From: Anthopleura xanthogrammica
Taxonomy: Eukaryota; Cnidaria; Anthozoa; Actiniaria; Actiniidae
Length of the DNA stretch: 64,000 bases
Assembly: GCA_964019055.1 (NCBI GenBank)
Contig: OZ025215.1
Location: 8,895,708-8,959,707, forward strand
Direction of reading: 5' to 3'
The notes beneath the pieces are model-generated. The model was not told the DNA's origin, did not search any database, and saw nothing but the letters and a program-made list of their open reading frames with translations. Below are positions 21,660 through 64,000 of this stretch, piece by piece. Both the position numbers and the translations under genes were made by a program. The first letter of the stretch is position 1. Each line of letters starts with the position of its first letter.

Positions 21660-23600
21660 CTTGTTAAATTTTACGGAGGGTAAGATGAGTAGAACACGTA
21701 TCGCGCCATTTCGAAGTTCAGAGGGAGACTGGAAACAACCTCGTGGTGCAATGGATTATGGGACTGATTTTTGAAAAGGACACGAATTTGATCTTCAGGA
21801 AAAAGTTCAGTGTGTTTATAAATTAGCATAAATGAATTTTTTAGGAAGTCGAAGAGATTTTTTGTTATCTAGAAATAGACCATAAATTGGCACAGTCACT
21901 GAAAGTTTCAAATCAGGAATTGAAATGTGTTCACTGGTGTTGTAGTTTCTTTGCTAATAAATGATCAATCGATATCAATTGATTTACCTTATTACGTGAT
22001 ATTTTGGCGAAACTTTAATTTCGCGATATTGAGAAAAATTCATATTCTTGATCACTTTAATTTCGCGATTTCATTGAATAAATTATTCATAATTTGTTTC
22101 CAAATACGCACAAACTCCTTTAGAAAACTCACTAGTTCCTTGATTTTGACTTTAGTATATTGAATACTTGTTTCAATCATTCATTGTCGATCAGGATCAA
22201 TAGGCGCTAGTACTTGGTTATCAGTAACAACGTTCTTATGCCAAGGTAGTGAAACTTTATTCCATTCAGTACTAGTCTTAGAATGCTATTTCAAATGCTA
22301 ACTGTTTTATCTTCTTGTGAAGTGAAAAGACGTATTCCTTTTCCATAGCTTTCTTAAAGAAAATCTCGTTCCTAAAATCAGGCACAATTAGGTTGAATGT
22401 CACGCCGTGATAACTTGACTGTCGTCTTTCGTCACGCCACTGTAACGTGACTAAGCTGTCAGTTCTGGACTAAGACCAACGGAAGGACATTTTGTCATCG
22501 CAATTCACGAATAACGGAAAATAACGTCGAGCCCACTACAGAAAAAAAATTCACTTCAACTCAATTTTAGTTTTTAAAAGGAAATATCGAACAACCTCCC
22601 ACTGTTATTTTAGGATCTTGTATCAATTTATGTGAAGAATTTCGGTTGTTCTTGGGCTTAACCTACCTCTTCGTAAACACCCCCTGTTGCTTGCCCTTCA
22701 TTACATCCTTATTATCTTGGCATTCTATTTGGCCCATTCTATTTTAATCGTGGCACGTTTAGGAATTCCTTTTTTATATTTTTGGATTTATATTTCTGTA
22801 TTAATTACACAAAGAATCCCAATCCTGTTTTATCCGGAAATATTTGACAAGCTAATACTGATTAGATTTCGCGATTCAGCCAGTGAGAAAGTGTTTACAT
22901 TACCTTGTAGAGGTAAGAGTGGTTTGGCGAGTCTCTTGTCTCATCCTCCTGCTAGTTTGGCGCCAGTGTGTCGTCTCTCCTAGCGAGACCAGTACAAACA
23001 CTCTGCGTGTGACACTAAATATTTGTCGAGATCATTGGCCTATCTAGTACAGCTATTTCTCGCCCACTTAGTTACCGAGATAGCGTCAAGTACCTCACAG
23101 TCAATTCACAGTTTACTCGTTTAAAGATAAAATCTCAACGCAACAGATGTGGCGGTGAGGATTAGCCCATTCTAGATGAATCGATATTGAATTTCTTTGT
23201 TGGAATCGTAAGAAAGGAATAAAAAATCTACAACATACGAAACAATTGGATATTTACAAGTAGATGCTAAATTCCTCGCTAAGAGTCGAATTGACGGGTT
23301 TTAGAAAACGAGATTCGTGGGGGGTAGACATTAAAGTGAAAATAAATAGATATTTCAAAGACAATCGCAGTGTGGCTAAGCTCGGCGAACTGTGCAAAAA
23401 CCCACCTCTGCTGCTATCACAGTATGTATTATTCCTGTTACACAGGAACAACTTGGATGGATGAGAGCGGAATATTTCAAGTCAGTCAAAAGTTTGTGTA
23501 CGTGCTCTGGCTCGACATTGCTATGACTTCACTGGACCAAAGCGAGAGTAACCGGTCGAGTATGGATGCTATGCTAGCGTACGTCCGGTCACATCAATAG
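21660..23600. other. Intergenic, no gene recognised
   Basis: Short open frames occur here, one of them hydrophobic (22687-22983). They lack recognisable domains, splice context or coding-like composition. Confidence 0.4.
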
Positions 23601-24020
23601 AACAAATGGCCAACCCTAACATATGTTTATTCAATAGTAGCAAACTCACCACGGGATTCCACTGTTCAGCCACCTCCTTCCATTCGCAATGCAGAATAAA
23701 ACAATTATCAATAGGAAAATATTGCCAAGCCTAGCCGATTTTTTTAAATTCCACAGGCTAGAAAAAGTCGCTGCAGGATATCTCACGCAGCTTAGCCACT
23801 TCGCAATGTAGAACACTGACAAAAAATCAAAAATTATCATTACAAAAAATGGCCAACCCTTAAGTTTTTGACATTTGTTTGGATTCCACAAGGTAGAAGA
23901 AATCGCTGCAGGATCAGTATCACGCAGATTCGCCACGTCCTTCGCAATCCAGCATATACTAACAAACGAAATCATAATAATAAAAGGCCAATCCTAAAGT
24001 TTTTGACATTTGTTTACGCC
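23600..24020. repeat. Diverged direct repeats of about 120-150 bp
   Basis: Three copies share aatggccaaccct, gattccacaaggtagaa, gtcgctgcaggat and ccacgtccttcgcaat. A further trace occurs at 25150 (aatggccaacccttaa). Confidence 0.65.
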
Positions 24021-24520
24021 CATTTCAAACACAGTCTGAGACGTCTGGGCTTCTTGGCTGCCGTTGATCAATGTTTACTAGGTCATACCGTTGAAAATTT
24101 GATTGACCGAAGCCAAAAACCAAGACTACTCAAATATATTAGTGTCCCGTAATTTGAAAAATGGGTGTAAATTCCATACTAGAAAACTGAAATCAGCACG
24201 GGATCTCCGGGTTTAATTGATAGCCAAGTCCTTCGCAGTAAAAAAAAAATATTCATTCATAGTACACAAATATCAACTAGCTGTTTTCAAATGCGCATTG
24301 CAACAATTATTAAAAAAATGAAATACAATGTAATAAATTCTATGTGATAAAGAATTCTATATACAAATGATTTTAAAACTAAGTAATCACTAAATAAAGT
24401 AAGAAGAAAAAGAAATTTGATTGAATTGTTTAAGAAATTATCGACATTTTTTTACTAATATTCTAAATTTACATATGTCTAGAAAAAAAAGTTATATTTA
24501 ATATGTATAAGCGTACATGC

Positions 24521-25020
24521 GGAGCCCGTTAAGGGCCATCCTTTTTCAAACACTTTTTGGGTAAAATCTGTATTTTTTAAACATTTTTTTCATGTTTTTT
24601 GAAAAAAAATTAAACACTTTTTTGAAAAACATTTAAACACTTTTTTGAAAAAAGTTTTTAACTTTTTTGACTTGTCTTGTCATTATATCTTAATGTCTTG
24701 TCATCATATCTTAGTGATGGTTTTTTTCAGCAAATACCGCTCAAAATTCGCTGAAAATGCATACAAGAGTCAAAAATAAACAGAATAACACAACAGGTAA
24801 GTCGACAATTTCTTATTTACGTTTTTCTAAATAAAATACAGCATATTCTAAATCCCCATACATTCTCTTTAATATAAATGTAGTGAGCTTGGGTTGCCTG
24901 TGCATAGACGACCCCCCCAAAAAAGTGTTTAAATTTCTTTCAAAAACAATGAAAAACCGTTTGAAAAATACAGATTTTACCCAAAAAGTGTTTGAAAAAG
25001 GATGGCCCTTAACGGGCTCC
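24521..25020. mobile_element. 500-bp MITE
   Basis: Terminal inverted repeats begin ggagcccgttaagggccatc, continue through ctttttcaaacactttttgg, and are about 65 bp long. gtac-like words flank both ends. The interior has no coding frame. Confidence 0.85.
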
Positions 25021-25264
25021 GTACGTACATGTTCTAGGATCTAATGTGTATATAATAGCAGATATCAGAGCCGCACTCCACCGCCCCCAAACAACCGCTT
25101 CAAGTCTAGGTCAGCAAATACTGACAAAAAAAACACCATAAAAGAAACATCACTAGAATAAATGGCCAACCCTTAACTTCTTGAAACCGATCTCTTTTCT
25201 TATTGATATGGATTTTTCTCCATCTCATTCCAATTCGGTGGAAATCGAGGATAGACTCACCTCT

Positions 25265-25390
25265 TACCTCTGGGAGTTCCTGTTCGATTCCTGGACTTGG
25301 CATCACATGTGAGTAAAGATTGTGAGGTCTTTCTCTTGATTCGGGATCTTTCTCCGGGATCTCCGGTTTTGTTTTCCCTTCCGCAAAACG
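25265..25390 (+). mobile_element. SINE-related fragment
   Basis: gttcgattcctgg (B-box-like) followed by ttgattcgggatctttctccgggatctccgg matches the SINE body at 48621-48955, with divergence. Confidence 0.55.
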
Positions 25391-25659
25391 TAGCGTGTCC
25401 TGACTTTGATCACCCAGAGTTGTTTCAGGTTTCGCCGGATTGAATTAGTTGAAGTGTATTTTTTAACTCCAGACCTATGCACTGCAAAAACGTAGCAAAA
25501 ACACTTATAAAAGTGTATTTTGATATTTCCTATATAGAGTGAAAAGACCTGATATCGTCTTGAGTGGGGTTTTTGGCCGTTGCTCCTGTTTTTTTCTTTC
25601 ACAGTTTCTTTATATATTGTTTCTTTTTTTCTCTTTCATTCTTCCTTTGTTCCTTTTCT

Positions 25660-25681
25660 TTCTTTCTTCCTTTGTCCCTAT

Positions 25682-25765
<84 letters not shown>

Positions 25766-25766
25766 A
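25660..25766 (+). repeat. TTTC microsatellite
   Basis: About 21 uninterrupted TTTC units with a degenerate lead-in. Confidence 0.95.
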
Positions 25767-25799
25767 TTTTTCAGTTCGTAAGTCCATACGCTAACTAGG

Positions 25800-27310
25800 T
25801 TTCCCTGTCGCCATAGAAACAAAGCAGCCATATAATCGAGTTGACGGAAAGTGTCAAGCGCATATTTGTAGTTTTGCTCCAACAAAGCCATCATAGGAAA
25901 AAAAGACAAAAAGTCTAGTACAAGAGATCTTGTATTGGGCTTGCTGTGCGACTGAATTACTTTTCTTTGACAACAAGATTAAGAATCCTCGCCGATGCGG
26001 ATCATTTTGAGTTGTTTTCAAGTCCAAAGCCGATAACGTGGGGGATTGGAAATTTAATTTGATGTGAGTTATATTGTTCTTGGATGCGGTTAATCCATTT
26101 GTTATTGATTCCAGTTTCATCCATTTATTGCTCAACGCAATGCATGTACTAATACGGCCTTCTTACTTAACCAATACTCACCGCCGATCGAGACCGCCTA
26201 GCTCTTCCAACTCACCAAACTGAATCACCAATTTAAAGGAGCAATTTCTACATATATTTCTAGCGACCTCATAATTGTTTCATAAAGCGAAAGTCGGTAT
26301 CTTATAATTCCCAATGTCATAACAAAAGTCAGTTTCAAAACACGTTTTGTCTAAAGAGCGATTTTTTTTACTCAAGCGAAAGTCGAGAACAATTATTTAC
26401 CAAACGGAAATCAATCAAAAATACAAAACTGCCGAAACAAAGTGATTTGAAAAGCGAAATAAAGGCGCATAAGATTGACTCGGAGATCAATATTACTGAA
26501 CCACAAATGATATTTATCACATTGAATTTGAAAAAAGTCCGTGGTGTGAAGTGGTTTACTCTATCATTGGTGAGCCATTAGAATGATTTCCGTTATACCA
26601 CCGCATCGCACAGAGGTAAAAAAAAATGTCGAAAAAAGAAATTAAGCCGTGTAAACATTATTTCGATCTTATTGCTTTTAGCCTTCGCGATGAATAGAGC
26701 CAACCTCACCGAAAGTGCTGCCCTATCATATTATTATGTATACTAAAAGGAATACTCGTCCTTTTGTGTACAAAGAAAAACGGAGGTATTCAAAAAAGCA
26801 TTATACTTCAAGAAGTCTTCGTCAAACACAGAGCGAAATCTTGAGACCAGTCAATCAGTTTCTCACGCTATCACTTGATCAACAACGCTCGATAACTTTG
26901 TTTTTCTCCTCAATAACGACAGCTCTTTCCGTCGACCCAATCTCGAGTGAATACGGCTCGCATCTCCTAGATAGTTTTGTTTGAACTCTGACTGAGTGTT
27001 TTCCGGAAATCGTAGCACACTCAAAATTAGATAACTGCATGGCATGAAGAAATGTCGCGCAGTGGAAACAAACTTTTAACGTCAAGTGCTGAGTTGTGAC
27101 ATACTATTGTTAGGCTGTGAATCGTCGGAAGCATCAAGTTAGGCATTCAGCTGGATTGACAAAAATGATCACTAAGCACAGCTGACATAGTTCAAATTAG
27201 TTTTGTAGCAAAAGAGCCAAGTATAGCAGCCAAGAGTTATGCCAATGCGAGCGAGATTACCTACATGAGCAAACTCCCAAAAATCGCGACACGAGCTTTA
27301 GGAGCACGAC
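25800..27310. other. Intergenic, no gene recognised
   Basis: AT-rich, with small open frames on both strands around 26700-27080. None resembles a known family or has convincing splice partners. Confidence 0.4.
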
Positions 27311-27312
27311 TA

Positions 27313-27398
27313 GAAAATAGTCCTGATATTTTCGTGAAATTTCTCATCAAGAATGTTGCTTGATGAGAAATTTCACGAAAATATCAAGTCAGGACTAG
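27313..27398. repeat. Perfect 27-bp hairpin with 7-base loop
   Basis: The arms at 27325-27351 and 27359-27385 are exact complements (gatattttcgtgaaatttct onward). A further agtcctg/caggact pairing lies outside a small bulge. It could be a MITE remnant or a hairpin RNA precursor. Confidence 0.75.
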
Positions 27399-27942
27399 TT
27401 CGTACTCCTTCACCGACTATAACTGAAGGGTATAGGATAGCTTGCCCGTGAAAGAAAGCCGACTATTCAGTTAGTACTAGTTGATAAAGAACTCTTTTTG
27501 AAACTATTTCAAAGTTAGGATATAAAAGTGGTGTTTAGGAGCGGTTACCCTGGGCTCCAGATGTTCTATTTCCTTTCCCGTGGGTTTAGACAAAAAATCA
27601 CCCTGGTCCCCAGGGTAAGAAGGAGTAAGTTTTCTTGGTATTTTGCTGTGGTTATTAATCAGCTCAGGTAACTAAATTTGATTGATCTCTGAGAGAAGTC
27701 TCCTTTTACCTCTTCCATGGGCGAGAGAAAGGAGATCAGTCCTATATGATATTTTTTCAATTTGTTTTGTCTTCAAAAGATATTATTTATTGTATCAAAC
27801 TAAAATTAGGCAGAGTATCATATGCATATTATGCGCTCTTGATTAATTGAATCACCATTGCTGCAATTTGATTGGTGGGGAAAAAGGATGCGCTAACCGA
27901 GTTGGGAAACAAAAGGTGGCGTAAAGTCCACGTATACTCTCC

Positions 27943-28062
27943 CTCTCCTTCTGGAATCTCGAGTTCGATTCTTGGAATCGGCATCACATGTGAGCAGAGT
28001 AAGAACTCTCTTCCTTGATTCGAAAGTTTTTTTCCAGGTTCTCAGGTCGGTCTTCGCGCTCC
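27943..28062 (+). mobile_element. SINE-related fragment
   Basis: gagttcgattcttggaatcg, cacatgtgagcagag and ttttttccaggttctcagg follow the order of the SINE body. Confidence 0.5.
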
Positions 28063-40011
<11,949 letters not shown>

Positions 40012-40234
40012 ATAATAATTAAAAAATGATTAATGATTTAGGAATTGATATTATTTATTTTGAAATTTCTATTTGCGTTGCCATGGAGAGGGGACACAAA
40101 TACTTAAATAATGAAAATCATATTTGTCTTTTTTCTCTTGTGAGTTCGTGTTCTCTTGTCCTCTCTCCGTCTAAATTATTACGCGAATGCTACAAATGTA
40201 AAAAGAATCGGAATGAATTTTTGAAAAATAAGAA

Positions 40235-40240
40235 AATAAA
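40235..40240 (+). terminator. Candidate poly(A) signal of the ZSWIM gene
   Basis: AATAAA 224 bases after the stop codon in AT-rich sequence. Confidence 0.5.
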
Positions 40241-40417
40241 TATATTTGAATTTAAGAATTGCGTGCTTTGATGTTAATTGGTAAATGGATAATTCTGTTA
40301 ATGAAGGCCGCGACATGGCTTACGGGACAAGTTTTCGTGATCGTCTGGGTGTAAAATGCACGAACATTATCGTGTTCTTTTTAACGATTAAGCCCTGTGA
40401 GTGATCTCGGCCTTAAG

Positions 40418-40755
40418 CGCAGTCAGGTGGGTCGTTTGGCTCGTAGTCTTTAAGGGGAAAGAGGCATAGTTGTGCTAAACTAGAAAGTTCTAGGGACCTG
40501 AACATTGTCCCCCAAAACGCACGTCATTAGTTTTGCCATTGATAGGGCTATTATTAAAGGGCATAATAATTAGCGCAGTCAAATGTGTCAGGTGGGCCGT
40601 TTGATTCGTTGTCTTTGAGAGCGAAGAGGAATATTTGTTCTCTGAAATTATAAAATCGTTCTAGAAAGTTCGAGGGATTCTCATCATTTCCCCCCAAAAA
40701 AACGCATCAAGACGCGAGCTAATGTTACTTTCACCGTTGATTGGGCTACCAATGT
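40418..40755 (+). repeat. Diverged tandem duplication of about 150-180 bp
   Basis: Both halves show gcgcagtca, tcaggtgggtcgtttg, agaaagttcgaggga, tttccccccaaaa-type and cgttgattgggct motifs in the same order. Confidence 0.6.
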
Positions 40756-43700
40756 AAAGGGGTGTAGCCAATCACATTACAGGATTTAGTAATTTTTTCC
40801 TTGCATCCCTGTTTGAATACTCTGTGCTGAACCAACGCATCGAAAGAGGTCAATCTGATTGATCAACTATGCTAACCAACCATACCATCTGGATACCATT
40901 AAGGTGTCACGGTATTTAACGTCCCCAATTACACCAAACTTTCTCTAATGACCGTGTCAATTCTTTAGGGTCCTGGTGTGAACTTAGCTATTTGAAGCCC
41001 CATGGCAAGCCAGTAGGGGAGGAACGGCAAAATAAGAAACAACTACACGAGCCGGAAAATAAGGTAATAGAAAAACTGCTTGCGTGAGCTCTAGAAAACT
41101 GCAACGGAATCATTAGTGTTGATCTAATTATGGCGAAAGACACCAAGCCTTCTAACTCGGTTAAGTCAAAAATCAGAGGTTTCAAAACCAATCCCACACA
41201 CTGATGACCTTAGACGATGAATACAGTCAGAGCGGTTCAGAATCTACAGTTAACTATAACCGGGTGTATCATCCCCTGATGCCAACCAGTTTCAACCAAC
41301 TGCCTCAAATTAAAAAAGTTTACCAAGCTGGGATATTCGTCCTTTTTTTCAGTTCACTGTGTAATTAGTTTTCATTGGAACACCTCCAGCATCGACACGA
41401 TAGAATGAAAATTTGGGCTTCCTGTGGCTTCTGTATCAGGCTAGCTTGAAATTCGTGTACGGGAGCCTTGGCGGGAGTGGTAATACCAAAGAAACCTCCC
41501 ATTAGTGTTAACTGCACTACGAATGAAATGAAATGAAAGAATGTGAAATTCGCGTGAGTCGAACCTGTTTTTCTCATAGTAGGCTCCATGAACTTGGGCG
41601 AATTTTTCCCCATTATAGATTACGTGTCATTCCCCTAACTATTATTTCTTTGTTGGATTTTCCTTATATCGAATGTGGGAGTCATAGTATATCAGTTGTA
41701 ACGTTGCACCGTTGTCTTTGGTGTCAAGGAGGCTCGTTGAACCACTTGTATTTCTTCGCAATGGGGAGTGAAAGATGAAATTTTTTTGTAGGCCATTGAG
41801 GGCGTAAACAAAAGCAATCAATGTGAAAGAAATGGAATCTGGAGACTAAGGAAAACTGGAAAGAAAGAAAAAGAAGGAAAAAGGAGATAATATACAGAGG
41901 AAAGAAAGAGAGAGACAGAGAGAAGGGAAAAAGAAAGAAGGGAAAAAGAAAGAACGAAAAGAAATAATAGCGAAATTCCACATTATGATCACACGTAGCT
42001 AAGTATTACTTAGCAACAACAATGGCATATGGTAAACAAATGCATTCCCCGGCCTGCAGATCATGAGTTAGAGAGAGAGGGAGAGAGATAGTTCAGAGAG
42101 AACTACTATTAAGTGGATAAGAGAAAGAGAAAGACTGACATGAAAAAAACACCACACACAATCACACACAAAAACAACAAAACCCAGCGAAATCCTTCAT
42201 GCGATCGAGTTAACGACCAATTGTTATTTGTCTGCCAAAAAAAAACTATAGCAAGTACGGAATTATTTTGGATTTGTGTCGGCGTCTCACGTGGGGCCGG
42301 ACAAGCTACATCTTATGCACAGCGGGTTGCAAGTGTTGAACGCTCTCCAAACAAACGTCTTGATCTGATCCCATTTATCAGTCCAAACCCCTGGGAATCT
42401 GTTTTCATAAATACCAATTGTTTGTCTATATCTCGCTAGCCCCACTGAGTGCATTTACACTTCCATATGACATGGATATTGTTAGGAAAAGTTATTAGGA
42501 TCGTCATGGTTAGGCCCTCCGCGTTGAAGGTAATTCAATTTCAAGGTGAAACTGAAAAGATGATTTTTTTCACCCTGATATTAAAACAAGTTCATGAATC
42601 CGCACCTGTTGAGGACGACAAAATAAGAAAAGAAAACTCTAAAATTTTCTGTTAAGACAGAGAGAATAAGAACAAATTTCGATTCAGGGAATTCTAATAA
42701 TTATGTACGTATGAAGGGAGTTGTAATTAAGACAAAAACACACACACGAACATAAATATATATTTAAAAAAATAGAGTATATGAGCCCTTAAAATTTGAT
42801 TGGGGACAATAAAAAATAAGGCCTAGAGAATAGGTTCTCTTCCTTAAGAATTAAGATAAAGAATTGTTCTAGTGCTGATATGTATTTATACAATTCCCTT
42901 GTAAAGTATATACATAACAATTCATTAGGGATGTAAATATCAGGTTGGGTTAAATAACCGCCCGTGACTTTAAGTCGGGAATAAAACTAAGAAGAAAAAA
43001 AAAAAAAAAAAAGAAAGAAGGTCAATAATAAAAAAAAAAGATTACAATAGTTAAGATTTTAAAAAAACGTATTTAGATCAAAAATGAGATCCTGGAAAAG
43101 AGAGATAGAAAATGTAAAGAAGGAAAAAATATTCTACGATGTATCACCGTAGAAATTGCAGCGAACGAGGGAAAATAAAGAAGAAGAAAAAAACGAAAAC
43201 AAAGAACTTGAAAAGAGATTTGAAAATAAAAACAAGCCAAGTTTAAATTGTTTACACTAAGTAACACGCTTACAAACAAATAGTGAATTTAAAAAAAAAA
43301 ACAAGCTCGTTTCATGATAGCGGGGAAAAAATTGAGACTGTTCTTTGAACTAGCTTTTTAGTAATTTTATTCTTAACTAGTTTATATTTTTCACAGCTTT
43401 TACATGTAACAAGCTTTAGGAATCAGCCGAGAAAAGTTTGAACAACTGGTAGTTCACTGAACACCGAGTTTCTTCAGTCAAATAAATGAATCTTTGGCGC
43501 AAATATCAAATAGAAAACTAGTTTTTTTAATGTTTCTGGTTGATAATAAGATATTCTGGTTGATAATAAAATAATCTGCTTGACGCCAGTCTTTTCGGTG
43601 AATATCTGATACATCTACCTGCTTCTCGAACATTATTTGTCGATTCTATTGCTCATGGGTGGGATAATATATCAACCAGTAACTACTTCAATTTTCGGCG

Positions 43701-43913
43701 AAGTAAAAGGAATATTCTAGTAAGGTATCTAGCTGGTTTTCACGAGGCTCTCGGGGTAGTATATGAAATATTGACCTGCTTGTCTGTCGATAGAAAAACA
43801 ACAGCGTTTATACTGGTGTTTATCATAAAAAACGAGCTGAATTAGTAAATTTTTGATTGACCAAAGCTAATTGATAACCCAAAATTCTAGACGATTCTAG
43901 ACAATACATGCTA
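40756..43913. other. Intergenic between convergent ZSWIM and POLR2E, no gene recognised
   Basis: Contains a fragment of the CATTTC MITE family near 41600-41670, purine-only tracts at 41860-41970 and 42065-42140, and an A-rich stretch at 42990-43040. No exon is recognisable. Confidence 0.4.
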
Positions 43914-44210
43914 GTTATACAATGGTTTCGAGTGGCATACCGTGGAATATCGCACGAGTCACTTGTAGTTTCTTGTATACACACGAGCCTTGAGGCAAGT
44001 TTGTATACAAAGAAAATACAAGTGACGAGTGGGATATCCACAGTATGCCACGAGGAACCATTGTATAACCATTTTATCCCACACCGTAGAAAATACAAAT
44101 GCGTAGATTCAACGCGCATTGCATGATGGGAAGGAAGAGTGAAATACCGACGAATATACAACGGCTTTCCTGCTTTCTGGTTGGCTGTATTTTCTATGGT
44201 GTGGGATAAC
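43914..44210. mobile_element. Compound inverted-repeat element
   Basis: gttatacaatggttt pairs with aaccattgtataac, with an inner cacttgta..tgtatac palindrome (43914-44069). It is followed at 44073-44210 by ttatcccacaccgtagaaaa and its near complement. Confidence 0.65.
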
Positions 44211-44726
44211 AGTCAATATATATCCATTATATACCTGTTTTCTCAGTCAACAGGTTGATAGAGCTAAAGTGAAGTCACTAAACCTGTGAGATAGATATTA
44301 GATTTCTACACTTTAGTAGACCCAAATTCCATTGTTTTCTTTTGTGTCCATTGGACTATTACACGTTAAGAAGCAATTTTTATTTCACGGGTTAAGTGAC
44401 TTCACTCTAAGGTACATATTGACATATTGTTTAAGTCGACATGAAATGATATAAAGACCCACAGCTCCCTATATATCCACCTGTATCCAAATTAATATCC
44501 GTTAGAATTCAAGGTCAACAAGTGACCTGTTGTTCAATTCATGGTTTCGACTTCCCTTGGTTACCGTTACTATGTACCACAAGTTCAAGAATCTACCTTA
44601 GGATATCTCAGAATATAAAAACTCTGGCTTCGGGAAACTTATTATCATTTGTTTAATTTGTCTACTGCTTTATATAAAGAAAAGAAAAAAATGTCTTGAA
44701 TTTTGTAATTGAACATTTTCACTTGG

Positions 44727-44829
44727 CGTCAAAGCAGCTCAATATTTGGAGGACAAAACAAAAGAATTTCAATCTCCTTGGAGTCTATTATTTTGTCCTC
44801 CAAATTGAAGTGTTGCAAGGGGTCTATAC
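44727..44829. mobile_element. Small MITE, copy 1
   Basis: Inverted tttggaggacaaaac / gttttgtcctccaaa around a 30-base centre, with gacgtcaaag-type and tgcaaggggtctata flanks that also frame copy 2 at 62113-62232. Confidence 0.75.
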
Positions 44830-45294
44830 CCTTGAAAATAGATATTGCATCAAGATTATAAGTCCACTAGAAAAAGCTGCTGCAACAGTGATTGATTTTA
44901 ATACTATCATCTGAGTTAGAAACATGAATGTCGCTGAGTTTCTAAAGATTTAAAGGTCTACGAGTGCAATATTTGACCTTCATTTTAATGATTATTCACA
45001 TAGTAGTTGAGACAAATATTCACTGAACCTGAGGTGAATATCTGTTTTAGTATAATCTTAGACTTGAATATCACAGGAGACGAAATTCAGGATAACAATG
45101 TATTTTAGTATCACTTCCTCTCTGACAAACTTTGGCAAACCTCATAATCACTGCTCGAGCAGTGAATATTTTCTCATAATCATGGGTCGCTTGACCAATC
45201 ACATCACCTGAAACTCTATATTGAAGTCTATGAAGTCTAAAATTTTACTAAATATATATCGAGTCGATAAGTGATACTGACATCCTGGCCATTA

Positions 45295-50883
<5,589 letters not shown>

Positions 50884-51482
50884 TATGAAAAAGATCGGTC
50901 AAAAACAGAGAAAAACTGGAGAAATTTGAACAACAACACAAAAGTTTAGTTTTTACTTGACATGTGCTGGTAAAGCCAGCGATACTCTTGACCAGCTGAT
51001 TCACTCTTACCAGGCTCTTGTGTAAACATTACACAGGGACCCCATTGAGAAGAAAAGATATTGCTCGAAAGCATTTTCCTTGTGGTAAAATAATGATAAA
51101 AAATACAGATCTGATGTTCATATTTACTTTATTTTTCAAGAGAAATAAAAAAGAAATGCCAAAGTAAATTATTTGGGGAAAAATCTAGAGTTGCGTGACT
51201 GTGTTGTATGTGGTTTCCATATCAACGTGACATAACGCAATCTTGAGCCGGGAAGCCTTTCTACTGCTTTGGAACATAAACGGAACATTGGCAGAACAAC
51301 AACATCGAAAACAAAAAGAAAATCTCATATTTTGAAGACGTAAACTACGTAAAACTTTGTCTTCAGAGACTCAGAAACCAAAATCTTTCATCCAAGATAT
51401 GTAAATAAGATTTATTTTTGTGTCAGAAGATATCGCTGGGTAATAATGTGCTTGAAGTTATGGAAACGCTGACTGAGAAAGG
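50884..51482. promoter_or_regulatory. Presumed shared promoter region of POLR2E and TTLL7
   Basis: 599 bp separate the two divergent start codons. Both 5' UTRs and both promoters must fit here unless non-coding upstream exons exist. No TATA box is evident. A gttatgtcacgttgat-like word near 51220-51240 could be a factor site, but this is a guess. Confidence 0.5.

Positions 51483-64000
<12,518 letters not shown>

Noticed and set aside
22687..22983. A 98-codon hydrophobic open frame
   Set aside because: It lies in AT-rich intergenic DNA with no homologous motif, no flanking exons and composition like its surroundings.

Overview
The window is nuclear DNA from an animal. It is AT-rich and intron-rich, with GT-AG splice sites, and packed with short inverted-repeat transposons, tRNA-derived SINEs and microsatellites. 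The conserved genes (RNA polymerase subunit RPB5, TTLL7, a ZSWIM4/5/6 protein, a GPX4-type selenoprotein) are animal genes. The repeat landscape together with a plant-style LRR receptor suggests an anthozoan cnidarian, probably a stony coral. The lineage is inferred from content, not proven.

Layout. (1) 1-2740, minus: the 3' part of an LRR ectodomain / multi-pass membrane protein that runs off the left edge and carries a one-base frame break. (2) 2741-5135: satellite-like repeat and a long inverted repeat with a nested insertion. (3) 5136-18080, plus: a 13-exon gene joining a DEP domain, a PH domain and a complete GPX4-like glutathione peroxidase. It has an in-frame TGA at the catalytic position and a well-formed SECIS at 18532-18609. 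Its introns hold nested transposons and minisatellites. (4) 18610-32285: 13.7 kb of transposon-rich DNA in which I find no convincing gene. (5) 32286-40011, plus: a four-exon ZSWIM4/5/6-type gene. (6) 40012-45294: intergenic. (7) 45295-50883, minus: POLR2E in eight exons. One intron holds a terminal-inverted-repeat element filled with an 89-bp tandem array that is itself split by a SINE. (8) 51483 to the right edge, plus: TTLL7, 24 exons in the window, divergent from POLR2E across 599 bp.

The genes do not form a pathway. ZSWIM and POLR2E converge; POLR2E and TTLL7 diverge and may share a promoter. The most unusual points are the DEP-PH-GPX4 fusion selenoprotein, which would attach a lipid-hydroperoxide reductase to two membrane-recruiting modules, and TTLL7 exon 12, whose splice acceptor and first codons are repeated seven times at frame-preserving spacing. 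All exon models were built by eye from splice sites, matching phases and remembered family features. No transcript or database evidence was available.
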